A stretch of 64,000 nt of DNA, from positions 2,343,501-2,407,500 of the forward strand of contig NC_014410.1 in NCBI RefSeq assembly GCF_000145615.1. Reading direction: 5' to 3'. Position 1 is the first letter of the stretch. Every line of letters begins with the position of its first letter. A model generated the notes under the pieces. The model was given only the letters and a program-made list of their open reading frames with translations, was not told the DNA's origin and searched no databases. This DNA comes from Thermoanaerobacterium thermosaccharolyticum DSM 571 (GTDB taxonomy: Bacteria; Bacillota; Thermoanaerobacteria; Thermoanaerobacterales; Thermoanaerobacteraceae). This document shows positions 55,786 to 64,000 of this stretch, in pieces. Both the position numbers and the translations under genes were made by a program.

Positions 55786-57123
55786 CTATACCACAGCTTT
55801 CTGCCACTTCGTGCCCCTTAACCTTGTCAGGTAAAGTATGCCTCTCACAGCCCAGTCTGTAAACATGCCTATCCAAACACCAACAAGCCCAAAATTTAAA
55901 ATTACTCCTAAAACATAACCTAATATTATTCTGAATACCCACATGCCAATAATAGACGTCATAAGAGTATATTTTGCATCGCCAGCGCCTTTTAATCCTG
56001 CAGGCAAGACAAATGACAATGCCCACAAAACCATACAAAGCAAATTAAGCCTTACAACCTTCACAGCTATATTTATGACGTCCTGATTTGTGGTATATAT
56101 TGAGACTAAAAATCTTGAAAATGGATATGAAACAAGCCCTAGTATACCCATGCATGTGCTAGCAAGAGCTGTCATGTAGTACAGTGATTTTCTCGCTGCA
56201 TTTGGATCACCCCTGCCCATGTCCTGACCAACAACTATCGTTGAAGCTATGCTTAATGCATTCCCAGGTATATTGAATATCTGCTGTATTGAAAAACCTA
56301 TAGAATTGGCAGCTATTGATGCAGTTCCAAAGTAGACAACAAAGACCTGCGTTATAAGTTTGCCACCGCTGAATAAAAGCGACTCGATTCCTGCCGGAAG
56401 CCCAATATTAAATATAGATCTAAGCATTTTGTAATCCGGCTTGAAATAACGCAAATTGCTTAATTTTATCACGCTAGTTCCCTTTATTAAAACATATAAA
56501 GCAATTATAGCTCCCACAAGCCTTGACAATCCAATACCTATTGCTGCTCCTTTCACACCCATGCCATGAAATCTTAAAATCTTTAACCCGTATATAAATA
56601 AATAACTTAAAATGACATTCAATACGTTTATGAATATATTTATATACATAGGTGTCTTGGTATCTCCAGCACCTCTTAAAACTCCAAATGCCACCAACTG
56701 GGCAGTTATGAACGGGTATGTCACAAGACTTATCCCTAAGTATAAAATTGCATTTTCAAAAACTATTTTCTCTGCCTTACCAAATAGCAAATAAACAAGA
56801 TGATACCTCAAAAACCATATTAAAATAGTTATCAAAATCGTAATGAATTCTCCAGAGTACATTATCTGCTTGCTGGCTTCGTTAGCAGCCTTTTGATTCT
56901 TTTGACCAATGTAAGTAGCTACCACAACTGTACCGCCAACTGCCAGTGAAGAAAAAAATCCAATCAAAATGTTATTTATTGAGTCAGCCATTCCTATAGA
57001 TGATATAGCTTCTTTTCCAAGTCTACTGGCTAATATTGTATTTATTATGCCCATGGAGCTTATAAATGTCTGCTCCGTTATTATAGGCCCAATCAACTTT
57101 AATATGTCTTTATTAATAAACAT
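55786..57123 (-). CDS. MATE-family multidrug/toxin or metabolite antiporter
   Basis: 445-residue transporter with 12 hydrophobic segments in two homologous halves (GVLRGAGDTKTPMYINIF in the first, PAGLKGAGDAKYTLMTSIIG in the second), the MATE hallmark. The ATG at 57123 follows GAGGAAAGC; a frame from 57162 lacks a site. Being inside a uronate operon is unusual and hints at export of a pathway intermediate or by-product, but this is speculation. Confidence 0.87.
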   Translation of the reverse strand: MFINKDILKLIGPIITEQTFISSMGIINTILASRLGKEAISSIGMADSINNILIGFFSSLAVGGTVVVATYIGQKNQKAANEASKQIMYSGEFITILITILIWFLRYHLVYLLFGKAEKIVFENAILYLGISLVTYPFITAQLVAFGVLRGAGDTKTPMYINIFINVLNVILSYLFIYGLKILRFHGMGVKGAAIGIGLSRLVGAIIALYVLIKGTSVIKLSNLRYFKPDYKMLRSIFNIGLPAGIESLLFSGGKLITQVFVVYFGTASIAANSIGFSIQQIFNIPGNALSIASTIVVGQDMGRGDPNAARKSLYYMTALASTCMGILGLVSYPFSRFLVSIYTTNQDVINIAVKVVRLNLLCMVLWALSFVLPAGLKGAGDAKYTLMTSIIGMWVFRIILGYVLGVILNFGLVGVWIGMFTDWAVRGILYLTRLRGTKWQKAVV

Positions 57124-57278
57124 TGCTTTCCTCGATCCCTTTAAAGCTTTAATAGTAATCATCTAATGTATAGGAAAGATGCCCCTTGAAAAGTATATAA
57201 CTAAAGTCAGTATTACAAAGCTTAATAAAGTACTATTTGTGATACAAACTCCTTGCAATAGCTGTCATTTTACCATGT

Positions 57279-58769
57279 CTACAGTGTTACACCATTCTTA
57301 AAAATAGCAATCTCCTTAAAATTGTTCTTCTCGTTATTAACAAGCTCCCCACTAGCCACCCTAATTACATATCTAACCAATTCTTCTAAAACTTCATCGA
57401 TATTTTTATCTTCAACAAGAGTTCCAGCATTGAAATCAATCCAATTTTGTTTTAATTGGTATAATTGAGTATTTGTAGATATCTTTATTGTTGGAACAAA
57501 TGTGCCGTACGGCGTACCTCTTCCTGTCGTAAACAATATTAAGTGGCATCCAGAAGCCGCTAATGCAGTAGATGAAACAAGGTCATTTCCAGGCGCATTT
57601 AAGAGGTTTAACCCTTTCTTCTTAACCGTATCACCATACTTTAAGACATCAACCACCTCTGATTTACCACCTTTTTGAACGCACCCTAGAGATTTTTCTT
57701 CCAGAGTTGTTATCCCGCCAGCTTTATTTCCTGGAGAAGGATTTTCATATATAGGCTGATCGTATTTCATGAAGTACTGCTTAAAATCATTTATCAGGTT
57801 AACAGTCTTTTTAAATACATCTTCGTCATGTGCTCTTTCCATAAGCATTTGCTCTGCGCCAAACATCTCAGGGACTTCTGTCAGTACAGCACTTCCACCC
57901 TGCGATATAATAAAGTCTGCAAAAGCACCAACTAAAGGATTTGCTGTAATACCTGAAAATCCGTCAGAGCCACCGCATTTAAGTCCTACTGTCAATTCGC
58001 TTAAGTCTACGTCTTCCCTCTTATCTTCTTTCATATTGTAATAAAGTTCTTTTAATAATTTTACACCTTCATATATCTCATCTTCAGCATCCTGTGCAAC
58101 CAAGAATCTGACTCTATCTTCATCGTATTCACTAAGATTTTCTTTAAATGCAGGTATATTGTTGTTCTCGCATCCAAGCCCTAAAACCAAGACACCGCCG
58201 GCATTGGGATGCTTTACTATATCCATTAGAATTGTTCTTGTATTGGCATGATCATCTCCAAGCTGTGAACACCCATAGCTATGTTTAAATATCTCTATTC
58301 CGTCAATACCGTCTATCTTGACTTCATCTTTGAATCTGTTTATAATTTTTTCTCCTAAACCATTTACACAACCTACAGTCGGTACAATCCACAGCTCATT
58401 TCTTATACCTACTTTGCCGTATTTCCTTCTATATCCCTTAAAAGTAATGTTTCTATTTTTTTGTTTATTACCTTCTATTTGTTTTTTATTGTAAACATAG
58501 TTTAAAATACCACTTAAATTAGTACTCATGTTGTGGGTATGAACCCATGCACCTTCAGATATATTTGAAAGTGCATGGCCTATAGGATACCCATACTTTA
58601 TTACGTTCTGTCCTTCTTTAATATTTCTTAAAGCGATTTTATGGCCCCTCGGCACATCATCAAGAAGTGTTATTTTTCTACCATCTTCTACAATTTCTTC
58701 ACCTTTTTTTATATTCCTTAATACGACTGCCACATTGTCGCTGGAATTTATTTTAATGACATCCTTCAT
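57279..58769 (-). CDS. uxaA: Altronate dehydratase
   Basis: 496-residue enzyme dehydrating D-altronate to 2-keto-3-deoxygluconate. An N-terminal SAF domain (about 8-80, DNVAVVLRNIKKGEEI, GHKIALRNIKEGQNVIKYGYPIG) is followed by the catalytic domain with GIRNELWIVPTVGCVN, HSYGCSQLGDDH, LGLGCENNNIP and GLKCGGSDGFSG, whose cysteines suit an iron site. It follows uxaB with a 1-nt gap, so the two are coupled. Confidence 0.94.
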   Translation of the reverse strand: MKDVIKINSSDNVAVVLRNIKKGEEIVEDGRKITLLDDVPRGHKIALRNIKEGQNVIKYGYPIGHALSNISEGAWVHTHNMSTNLSGILNYVYNKKQIEGNKQKNRNITFKGYRRKYGKVGIRNELWIVPTVGCVNGLGEKIINRFKDEVKIDGIDGIEIFKHSYGCSQLGDDHANTRTILMDIVKHPNAGGVLVLGLGCENNNIPAFKENLSEYDEDRVRFLVAQDAEDEIYEGVKLLKELYYNMKEDKREDVDLSELTVGLKCGGSDGFSGITANPLVGAFADFIISQGGSAVLTEVPEMFGAEQMLMERAHDEDVFKKTVNLINDFKQYFMKYDQPIYENPSPGNKAGGITTLEEKSLGCVQKGGKSEVVDVLKYGDTVKKKGLNLLNAPGNDLVSSTALAASGCHLILFTTGRGTPYGTFVPTIKISTNTQLYQLKQNWIDFNAGTLVEDKNIDEVLEELVRYVIRVASGELVNNEKNNFKEIAIFKNGVTL

Positions 58770-58770
58770 A

Positions 58771-60222
58771 TTATTTTAGCACCTCTTTTAAGGATTCCTT
58801 GATTCCATTTTTCTCAATTGAGTAGAGATACTCTGTAACAGCAGTATTCAAACCTTCCACATCGTTTAGATTTATTTTCCAAATTTTATCATATGCAAGT
58901 ATTTCTGTGACAATATAGTTTAATCTGTCATAGCTACCGTCATATTGTTTCCACAAATTCTTATAAAGCTCCAGTATTTCTGGCTCATCACTTAATGGTA
59001 TTGTCTCACTACCTCTATTTCCTTTATAAAATTCCATGTAAGAAGCAAGTGAAAAGACAAGTTTTTTAGGAAGCTTTCCAAATCTATTTATATATTCTAA
59101 AAGCGATGGCAACACTCTCGTCTCATATTTTGACATTGCATTAAGGGCTATGCTTGTCAGGTAGTGTTTTACGTATGGATTCTTAAACCTGTCAAAGACT
59201 TCTTTGACAAACTCTTTAATCTCATCTTCCGGCAAGTCTAAAGTTGGCATTATCTCCTCATATGCAGCATCTCTTATGAATTTGCCTACCACTTCGTCTT
59301 CTACAGCTTCCTTAACTGTATCTATACCATATAGATAAGCAACAGGTACCATTGTCGTATGAATCCCATTTAAGATTCTTACTTTTCTATCCCTGTATGG
59401 TGTTATATCATCTACAAATTTAACATTCAAGCCGATCTTGCTTGCAGGAAACTCTTCTTCAATCCATTTCGGTCCTTCAATAACCCATAAGTGGAATATT
59501 TCTCCTACATCTACCAGGCTATCTTCGTACCCTATCTCCTCCTGTATCTTGTCGATATCCTCTCTTGGATATCCTGTTACAATCCTGTCAACCAAAGTCG
59601 AGCAAAATACATTGTCATTTTCTACCCAGTCAACAAACCCTTTTTCTAGATTCCAGTAATCTGCGTATTTTAAAATCATTTCTTTAAGCTTCAAACCATT
59701 TTTGTCAATAAGTTCACACGGAATTACAATAAGACCTCTGTCACTTCTTCCATTAAAGTGCTTATACCTTCTATACATAAAGGCAGTCAATTTTGCCGGG
59801 AAACTATTATGAGGTGTAATGTCAAACCTGTCATTTTCATCAAATGCAATGCCTGCTTCAGTAGTATTTGACACCACAAACCTTATACTATCGCTTTCAG
59901 CTACAGAAAGAAAGGTTTCGTAATCGCTGTATGGATTTATTCCTCTGCTAATGCTGTTTACAACTTTATACGTCCTCTCAGCTTTTCCATCCCTTATCCC
60001 TTGAAGAATTAATGTATATAATCCATCTTGTTCATTTAATGCATTAACTAAGCCATTTTGAATAGGTTGGACGACAACGACACTTCCATTAAAAACGCCT
60101 TTTTCATTCATCTCATTAATCATCCAGTCGACAAATGCCCTTAGAAAGTTCCCTTCTCCAAACTGTACAACTTTTTCTGGGTATTTCTTATAATCCTTAT
60201 AAATCTTTGACGATAACTTCAT
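58771..60222 (-). CDS. uxaB: Tagaturonate reductase
   Basis: 483-residue mannitol-dehydrogenase-family enzyme reducing D-tagaturonate to D-altronate. [18 protein letters not shown] is the typical start; [32 protein letters not shown] and [16 protein letters not shown] follow. The ATG at 60222 has AAGGAGG nine bases upstream; an ATG at 60231 directly touches that site. Clearly distinct from uxuB at 46858-48474. Confidence 0.93.
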   Translation of the reverse strand: MKLSSKIYKDYKKYPEKVVQFGEGNFLRAFVDWMINEMNEKGVFNGSVVVVQPIQNGLVNALNEQDGLYTLILQGIRDGKAERTYKVVNSISRGINPYSDYETFLSVAESDSIRFVVSNTTEAGIAFDENDRFDITPHNSFPAKLTAFMYRRYKHFNGRSDRGLIVIPCELIDKNGLKLKEMILKYADYWNLEKGFVDWVENDNVFCSTLVDRIVTGYPREDIDKIQEEIGYEDSLVDVGEIFHLWVIEGPKWIEEEFPASKIGLNVKFVDDITPYRDRKVRILNGIHTTMVPVAYLYGIDTVKEAVEDEVVGKFIRDAAYEEIMPTLDLPEDEIKEFVKEVFDRFKNPYVKHYLTSIALNAMSKYETRVLPSLLEYINRFGKLPKKLVFSLASYMEFYKGNRGSETIPLSDEPEILELYKNLWKQYDGSYDRLNYIVTEILAYDKIWKINLNDVEGLNTAVTEYLYSIEKNGIKESLKEVLK

Positions 60223-60322
60223 CAATTTCATCCTCCTTAGTACGATTTGTTTTAGCACACGTGAACATTTTATTTTAAAAAAAATATACTGTCGTGTATG
60301 CTATGAAAATTCTAATATTATA

Positions 60323-61681
60323 TCAATGCCAATCCTTTAAATATTCCCTCGTGTTATCCATCATCTCATCAAACAACTTTTTACCATCTTCATATGTTAA
60401 ATTGACAATAGGATCATTTAGCATAGCCTGAAGCGCCAAATCTTTATCTTTCTTTACTGCCGCTTCAAAAATCATCTTTTGATTCAATATATGAGGTCCC
60501 ATGAGTAGTTTTACTCTATCGGGAATATTCCCAGCAAATATAGGGTATACTCCGTCTTTCGTAAACAAAGAGTTTGTCTCTACAACTGTATTAAAATCGA
60601 CATTTCCAATCTGTCCTCTATTAGGAATATTTACATTTGTAATAAGGTCGCCTAGCCCTAAAAGTGCTTTTATTTGTTTCACTCCTTCTTCACCTGAAGG
60701 AACAGCCTTAAATTCTTCTTCCCCTTTCGCAATTCTTCTACTTTTTTCTATAAGATTTTCTCTATTCTTTATCCTCCATGATACAGGTGTCAAGTGAAAT
60801 TTCCACTTTTCCACTGTCTCTGGATCTTTTAAATAGTCCTTAGGAGTAAATTCTGCAAGGTGCCTGTCACCTGCAGCTGCTATAAAACCGTATTTATCAA
60901 ACAAATCAAATTTAACTAAATTTGCTGAATTAAAATAGCTGTCTTGCCAATCGCCCCTGTCTTCATATCCATCGTCTTTATGCTTTTCCACAAACTTCAT
61001 ATATACAGGAAATAAATCTATCTCTTTATAATGGGCCTTTGTTATCCAAGTAAAGTGATTAATTCCTAATACATTTGTATAGATGTCATCTCTTTTGCAC
61101 TCTATTCCTTCCATTTCCTTAAGAGCCTTAGTAATAAGAGACTGTGTTGAAAAAACTTCATGACAGCAACCAAAAGCTTTTATGTCTGGGAAAGTCTCAT
61201 AAAGTGTTCTGACGCACAACGCCATTGGATTTGTATAGTTAATTACCCAAGCATTTGGACAATACTCCTTGATTTTGTTAGCAAAATCAACATATATAGG
61301 TATCGTTCTTAAAGCCCTAAACAATCCACCTGGACCAGTTGTATCTCCAACAGATTGATATATTCCATATTTCTCAGGTGCATGAACATCTGACATCATT
61401 TCGTTAAATGTACCAGGAAGTATTGATATGACTACAAAGTCAGCATCTTTCAGAGCTTCTTCGATGCTTAAAACGCATTTATATTTCCACTGGCTGTTTA
61501 GCTTGTTTCCAATAGCCTCATTCAATCTGGCTGATTCCACATCTATATCATATAAATACACTGTTCCTTCCAAAGACTCCTCAAGTGCAAGGTCAGACAT
61601 TAATTTTCTAGCCCATTCTTTAGAACCACCGCCAATGTATGCTATCTTTAAATCTACTGCTTTATCATCAACATACCTCAT
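60323..61681 (-). CDS. lplD: GH4 alpha-galacturonidase
   Basis: 452-residue cytosolic glycosidase releasing galacturonate from small oligogalacturonates. IAYIGGGSKEWARKL is the NAD motif, NYTNP lies at 148-152, and the diagnostic metal-site motif CHEV is at 173-176, which sets alpha-galacturonidases apart from other GH4 enzymes; a histidine follows in GINHFTWI. It sits between GH28 and uxaB. The ATG at 61681 follows GGGG; the TTG at 61684 is an unneeded extension. Confidence 0.93.
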   Translation of the reverse strand: MRYVDDKAVDLKIAYIGGGSKEWARKLMSDLALEESLEGTVYLYDIDVESARLNEAIGNKLNSQWKYKCVLSIEEALKDADFVVISILPGTFNEMMSDVHAPEKYGIYQSVGDTTGPGGLFRALRTIPIYVDFANKIKEYCPNAWVINYTNPMALCVRTLYETFPDIKAFGCCHEVFSTQSLITKALKEMEGIECKRDDIYTNVLGINHFTWITKAHYKEIDLFPVYMKFVEKHKDDGYEDRGDWQDSYFNSANLVKFDLFDKYGFIAAAGDRHLAEFTPKDYLKDPETVEKWKFHLTPVSWRIKNRENLIEKSRRIAKGEEEFKAVPSGEEGVKQIKALLGLGDLITNVNIPNRGQIGNVDFNTVVETNSLFTKDGVYPIFAGNIPDRVKLLMGPHILNQKMIFEAAVKKDKDLALQAMLNDPIVNLTYEDGKKLFDEMMDNTREYLKDWH

Positions 61682-61705
61682 CAAAATGCCCCTTTTCTTT
61701 GATAT

Positions 61706-63265
61706 TTACTCTACATATTCTTCATCGATATTTAACTTTATAAAAGGCTCTGTCGACGCATTTTCTACTATTACATTTTTTAATTTCAACTTTTTAATAT
61801 TGTTTAAGTAAAAGCCATTTCTGCACATTTCATCTACAAAACTAAGCATCTCCGGATAATCAGGCTTTGCATTTAAATCAAATTTAATATAAATATTCTC
61901 CATCGTTACTTTCTCAATCTTTCTTTCTGGAAGTCCATACATGTATCCAGCAGCCACCTGCGTATCGTTGCACGTTATATCTTTTAGATATATATTGCCA
62001 ATATAAGGCGTCCTGTCATCTACAGGGAGTTTTTCTTTGCTCCACACATATTCAGTCTTTCCATCCTCATCACAGAAGTAAAAGCTATTTATAGTAAACG
62101 GAGTCAATACCTTATCCATCTTTATATTTGACGCATGTATCTCATCAATAATGCCTGTACTCCCTCTTCCTCTTCTAGTCTTTATGCGTATTCCTCTATC
62201 TGTTTTTCTGAATACGCATCTATCTACATGCACATTTTTTACACCGCCAGACATTTCACTTCCTATTACAACTGCTCCATGACCATATTCCATCAGACAA
62301 TTTCTGATGTATAAATTCTCAGATGAAACTGGCAGTTTTCGACTGGTCGCTAATTTCCCCGATTTTATGGCAATGCAATCATCGCCTACTGAAAATCTGG
62401 TTCCTAAGATGACAACATCTTTGCATGACTCTGGATCTAGTCCATCAGTATTTGGTGCATCTTTTGGATTTTCTATATTTAGATTGATAAACTTCAAATT
62501 TTGAGAAAGCAGAGGATGTATCGTCCAAGAAGGCGAATTTTTTATTGTAATACCTTCTATTAACACATTCTTGCACTTGTTTAAGAATATAGTTCTAGGT
62601 CTCCATGCGATTCTTTTGACCTTTGCGTCGTGCCACCATGTATCAAAGCTGGAATTGCCGTCAATTGTGCCTTCTCCAATAATATTCACATTTTCTACGC
62701 CAATTCCTGTTATTAAACTTGCAAAAATCTCTTTTGCTTCACCTTCCCATGAGCCTAAATAGCTGTCCTCAATCTTTTTGCAATCTATTTCTCCAGGAAG
62801 GATAGGGTACATCTCCCTCTCTTTTGCTCCTAATAAAACTGCGCCTTTTCCTAATTCCAACGTTATATTGCTTTTTAAAAAAAGTGGATAAGTCAAGTAG
62901 ATACCTTCGGGGAAAAAAACCCTTCCTCCATCCGGGCAGGATATTATAGCCGCTTGTATGGAAAAAGTATCAATTCTCTTTCCATCACCATTTGCACCAA
63001 AATCCCTGACATTAATATATGCTGTCTCAGGTTTTGTCCTCAAAACAATTTCGTCCGCATCTCCAGTCTCAATATTTTTAATTGATACGCTATACTCTTT
63101 ATCAGGATCTAAATTTTTAATCGTAAAAACATTTTTATCAACTTTACCTAAATCTGTAGAATTTAAATATAAAAGATATTTATTGCCGGTATAATAGGGC
63201 TCCCTTGTATTAATCTCAAATGATATGGTTCTCGATGTAACAGATACAACATTTAATTTTACCAT
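61706..63265 (-). CDS. GH28 polygalacturonase (exo-type, cytosolic)
   Basis: 519-residue right-handed beta-helix enzyme. An N-terminal fibronectin-III-like module (about 1-78, VTSRTISFEI..LRTKPE) precedes NVRDFGANGDGKRIDT. Catalytic motifs NTDGLDPES, VGDDCIAIKSG, YGHGAVVIGSEMSGGV and RGIRIKTRRGRG are present. There is no signal peptide, so it should act inside the cell on imported oligogalacturonates, handing short products to LplD. Confidence 0.93.
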   Translation of the reverse strand: MVKLNVVSVTSRTISFEINTREPYYTGNKYLLYLNSTDLGKVDKNVFTIKNLDPDKEYSVSIKNIETGDADEIVLRTKPETAYINVRDFGANGDGKRIDTFSIQAAIISCPDGGRVFFPEGIYLTYPLFLKSNITLELGKGAVLLGAKEREMYPILPGEIDCKKIEDSYLGSWEGEAKEIFASLITGIGVENVNIIGEGTIDGNSSFDTWWHDAKVKRIAWRPRTIFLNKCKNVLIEGITIKNSPSWTIHPLLSQNLKFINLNIENPKDAPNTDGLDPESCKDVVILGTRFSVGDDCIAIKSGKLATSRKLPVSSENLYIRNCLMEYGHGAVVIGSEMSGGVKNVHVDRCVFRKTDRGIRIKTRRGRGSTGIIDEIHASNIKMDKVLTPFTINSFYFCDEDGKTEYVWSKEKLPVDDRTPYIGNIYLKDITCNDTQVAAGYMYGLPERKIEKVTMENIYIKFDLNAKPDYPEMLSFVDEMCRNGFYLNNIKKLKLKNVIVENASTEPFIKLNIDEEYVE

Positions 63266-63288
63266 TTAGCTCACTTCTCTCTATAATA

Positions 63289-64000
63289 CTAACCTTTCAA
63301 ACCGCTTGTAGATATGCCTTCAACAAAATACTTCTGCGCTGAGAAAAATACCACTATTGAAGGTATAAGAGCAATTACTGACATCGCTATAATCTTATTC
63401 CACTCAAAGTTACCTGATGTAGCATCCATTGCCATTTTTAATGCTATCGAAACAGGATATTTGCTGACAGAAGATATATAGATAAGTGGACCCATAAAGT
63501 CATTCATAGACCACATAAACTGGAATATTGTAACAGATACTATTGCTGGCGTTATGACAGGCAATAATATCCTTGTCAATATAGTGAATGAATTGCATCC
63601 ATCGATCTTTGCCGCTTCATCAAGCTCTTTTGGTATACCTCTCATAAACTGTATAATCATAAATACGAAAAATGCTTCTGCTGCAAATATATCATTGGCG
63701 TACAGTGGAATGAACGTATCAAGTAAGTGCAATTGCTTCCAAAATAGATAAAGCGGTATTCTCAATACAATCTGTGGCAAAAACATAGTAGAAATCAGTA
63801 TAGCAAATAACGGCTTTTTAAATGGAAAATTAAATCTTGAAAACCCATAAGCAGTCAAAACAGATGAAATGACCGTAAAAATTACTTTAGGAATCACATA
63901 TTTAAAAGTATTTAAATAATACGTAGCAAATGTGTATTGGGTACCTGTTATCCATCCTTTTATATACGGTGTAAAGTCAATCCTTTTTGGTATAAAGCTA
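63289..64000 (-). CDS. Carbohydrate ABC transporter permease (MalG/UgpE type), C-terminal part
   Basis: The frame is open to the right window edge, so the N-terminus is missing. About 236 residues are visible. The EAA loop KELDEAAKIDGCNSFTILTRILLPVITPAI and the C-terminal IALIPSIVVFFSAQKYFVEGISTSGLKG are standard for the second permease of oligosaccharide importers. It lies 23 bp upstream of the GH28 gene, so the importer probably brings in oligogalacturonates. An apparent internal start at 63897 is not the real one. Confidence 0.92.
   Translation of the reverse strand, partial: SFIPKRIDFTPYIKGWITGTQYTFATYYLNTFKYVIPKVIFTVISSVLTAYGFSRFNFPFKKPLFAILISTMFLPQIVLRIPLYLFWKQLHLLDTFIPLYANDIFAAEAFFVFMIIQFMRGIPKELDEAAKIDGCNSFTILTRILLPVITPAIVSVTIFQFMWSMNDFMGPLIYISSVSKYPVSIALKMAMDATSGNFEWNKIIAMSVIALIPSIVVFFSAQKYFVEGISTSGLKG

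Noticed and set aside
55775-56038. N-terminal extension of the isomerase frame, about 88 codons
   Set aside because: It reads the MATE gene in another phase, is rich in Cys and Trp, and matches nothing in the family. The GTG at 55774 has a proper site.
63289-63897. Complete 202-residue permease starting at 63897
   Set aside because: The frame continues upstream to the window edge with permease-like sequence (FATYYLNTFKYVIPK), so this is only an internal start.
1-64000. CRISPR arrays, tRNA or rRNA genes, prophage genes
   Set aside because: I saw no regularly spaced repeats, no cloverleaf with a TTCGANNC arm outside the T-box leaders, no rRNA-like GC-rich blocks and no phage structural genes.

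Overview
The window looks like chromosome of a low-GC, spore-forming, saccharolytic thermophilic clostridium, most likely Thermoanaerobacterium or a close relative. The genus is my inference from protein sequence character and gene content. Supporting signs are AT-rich DNA, Firmicutes-type AGGAGG ribosome binding sites with many TTG and GTG starts, T-box leaders, the spore protein Tlp, and very many sugar uptake and breakdown genes. Nearly all genes lie on the minus strand; only the amino-acid permease (14480-15886), tlp and an ECF S component are on the plus strand.

Region 1 (1-14160) handles amino sugars and beta-linked disaccharides. It holds an RpiR regulator, a separate glucose-type EIIA, an EIIBC and a MupG (DUF871) gene cut by the window edge; then a GH4 6-phospho-beta-glucosidase; a secreted GH18 chitinase with a chitin-binding domain; a decayed IS3-type orfA; and a lactose/cellobiose-type PTS (IIB, IIC, second MupG paralogue, IIA) next to a LevR-like sigma-54 activator. 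A good -24/-12 promoter and an 18-bp perfect palindrome sit in front of the IIB gene.

Region 2 (14160-28000) is mostly housekeeping: an amino-acid permease, an orphan OppA lipoprotein, an aldose epimerase, tlp, leuS with a leucine T-box, an ECF S component, a membrane M28 peptidase, a class A penicillin-binding protein and an aminotransferase.

Region 3 (28000-43500) is sugar ABC transport and sensing: xylFGH, mglBAC and a sensor operon (sugar-binding sensor, LytS/YesM-type kinase, YesN-type regulator). The sensor operon is broken twice. A 1344-bp TnpB-only IS200/IS605-type element splits the sensor gene, and removing it restores the frame exactly. The response regulator has lost its DNA-binding domain at a junction with a second XylF-like gene that lacks its signal peptide. 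The sensor operon and mglBAC share a 68-bp ungapped promoter module. A tryptophan T-box with trpP and a 54-residue glycine-rich protein lie between.

Region 4 (43500-64000) is pectin and uronate catabolism. One gene group runs in from beyond the right edge: ABC permease, cytosolic GH28, alpha-galacturonidase lplD, uxaB, uxaA, a MATE transporter and a TIM-barrel isomerase. A second operon holds a DeoR regulator, uxaE, a 2-hydroxyacid dehydrogenase, an FGGY (gluconate) kinase, gnd and uxuB. A relBE-like toxin-antitoxin pair follows, then a LacI regulator with kduI and kduD behind a clear promoter and operator. Oligogalacturonate would be cut in the cytosol, and galacturonate and unsaturated uronates routed toward 2-keto-3-deoxygluconate, with a side branch through 6-phosphogluconate. 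uxaC, uxuA, kdgK and kdgA are not in the window.
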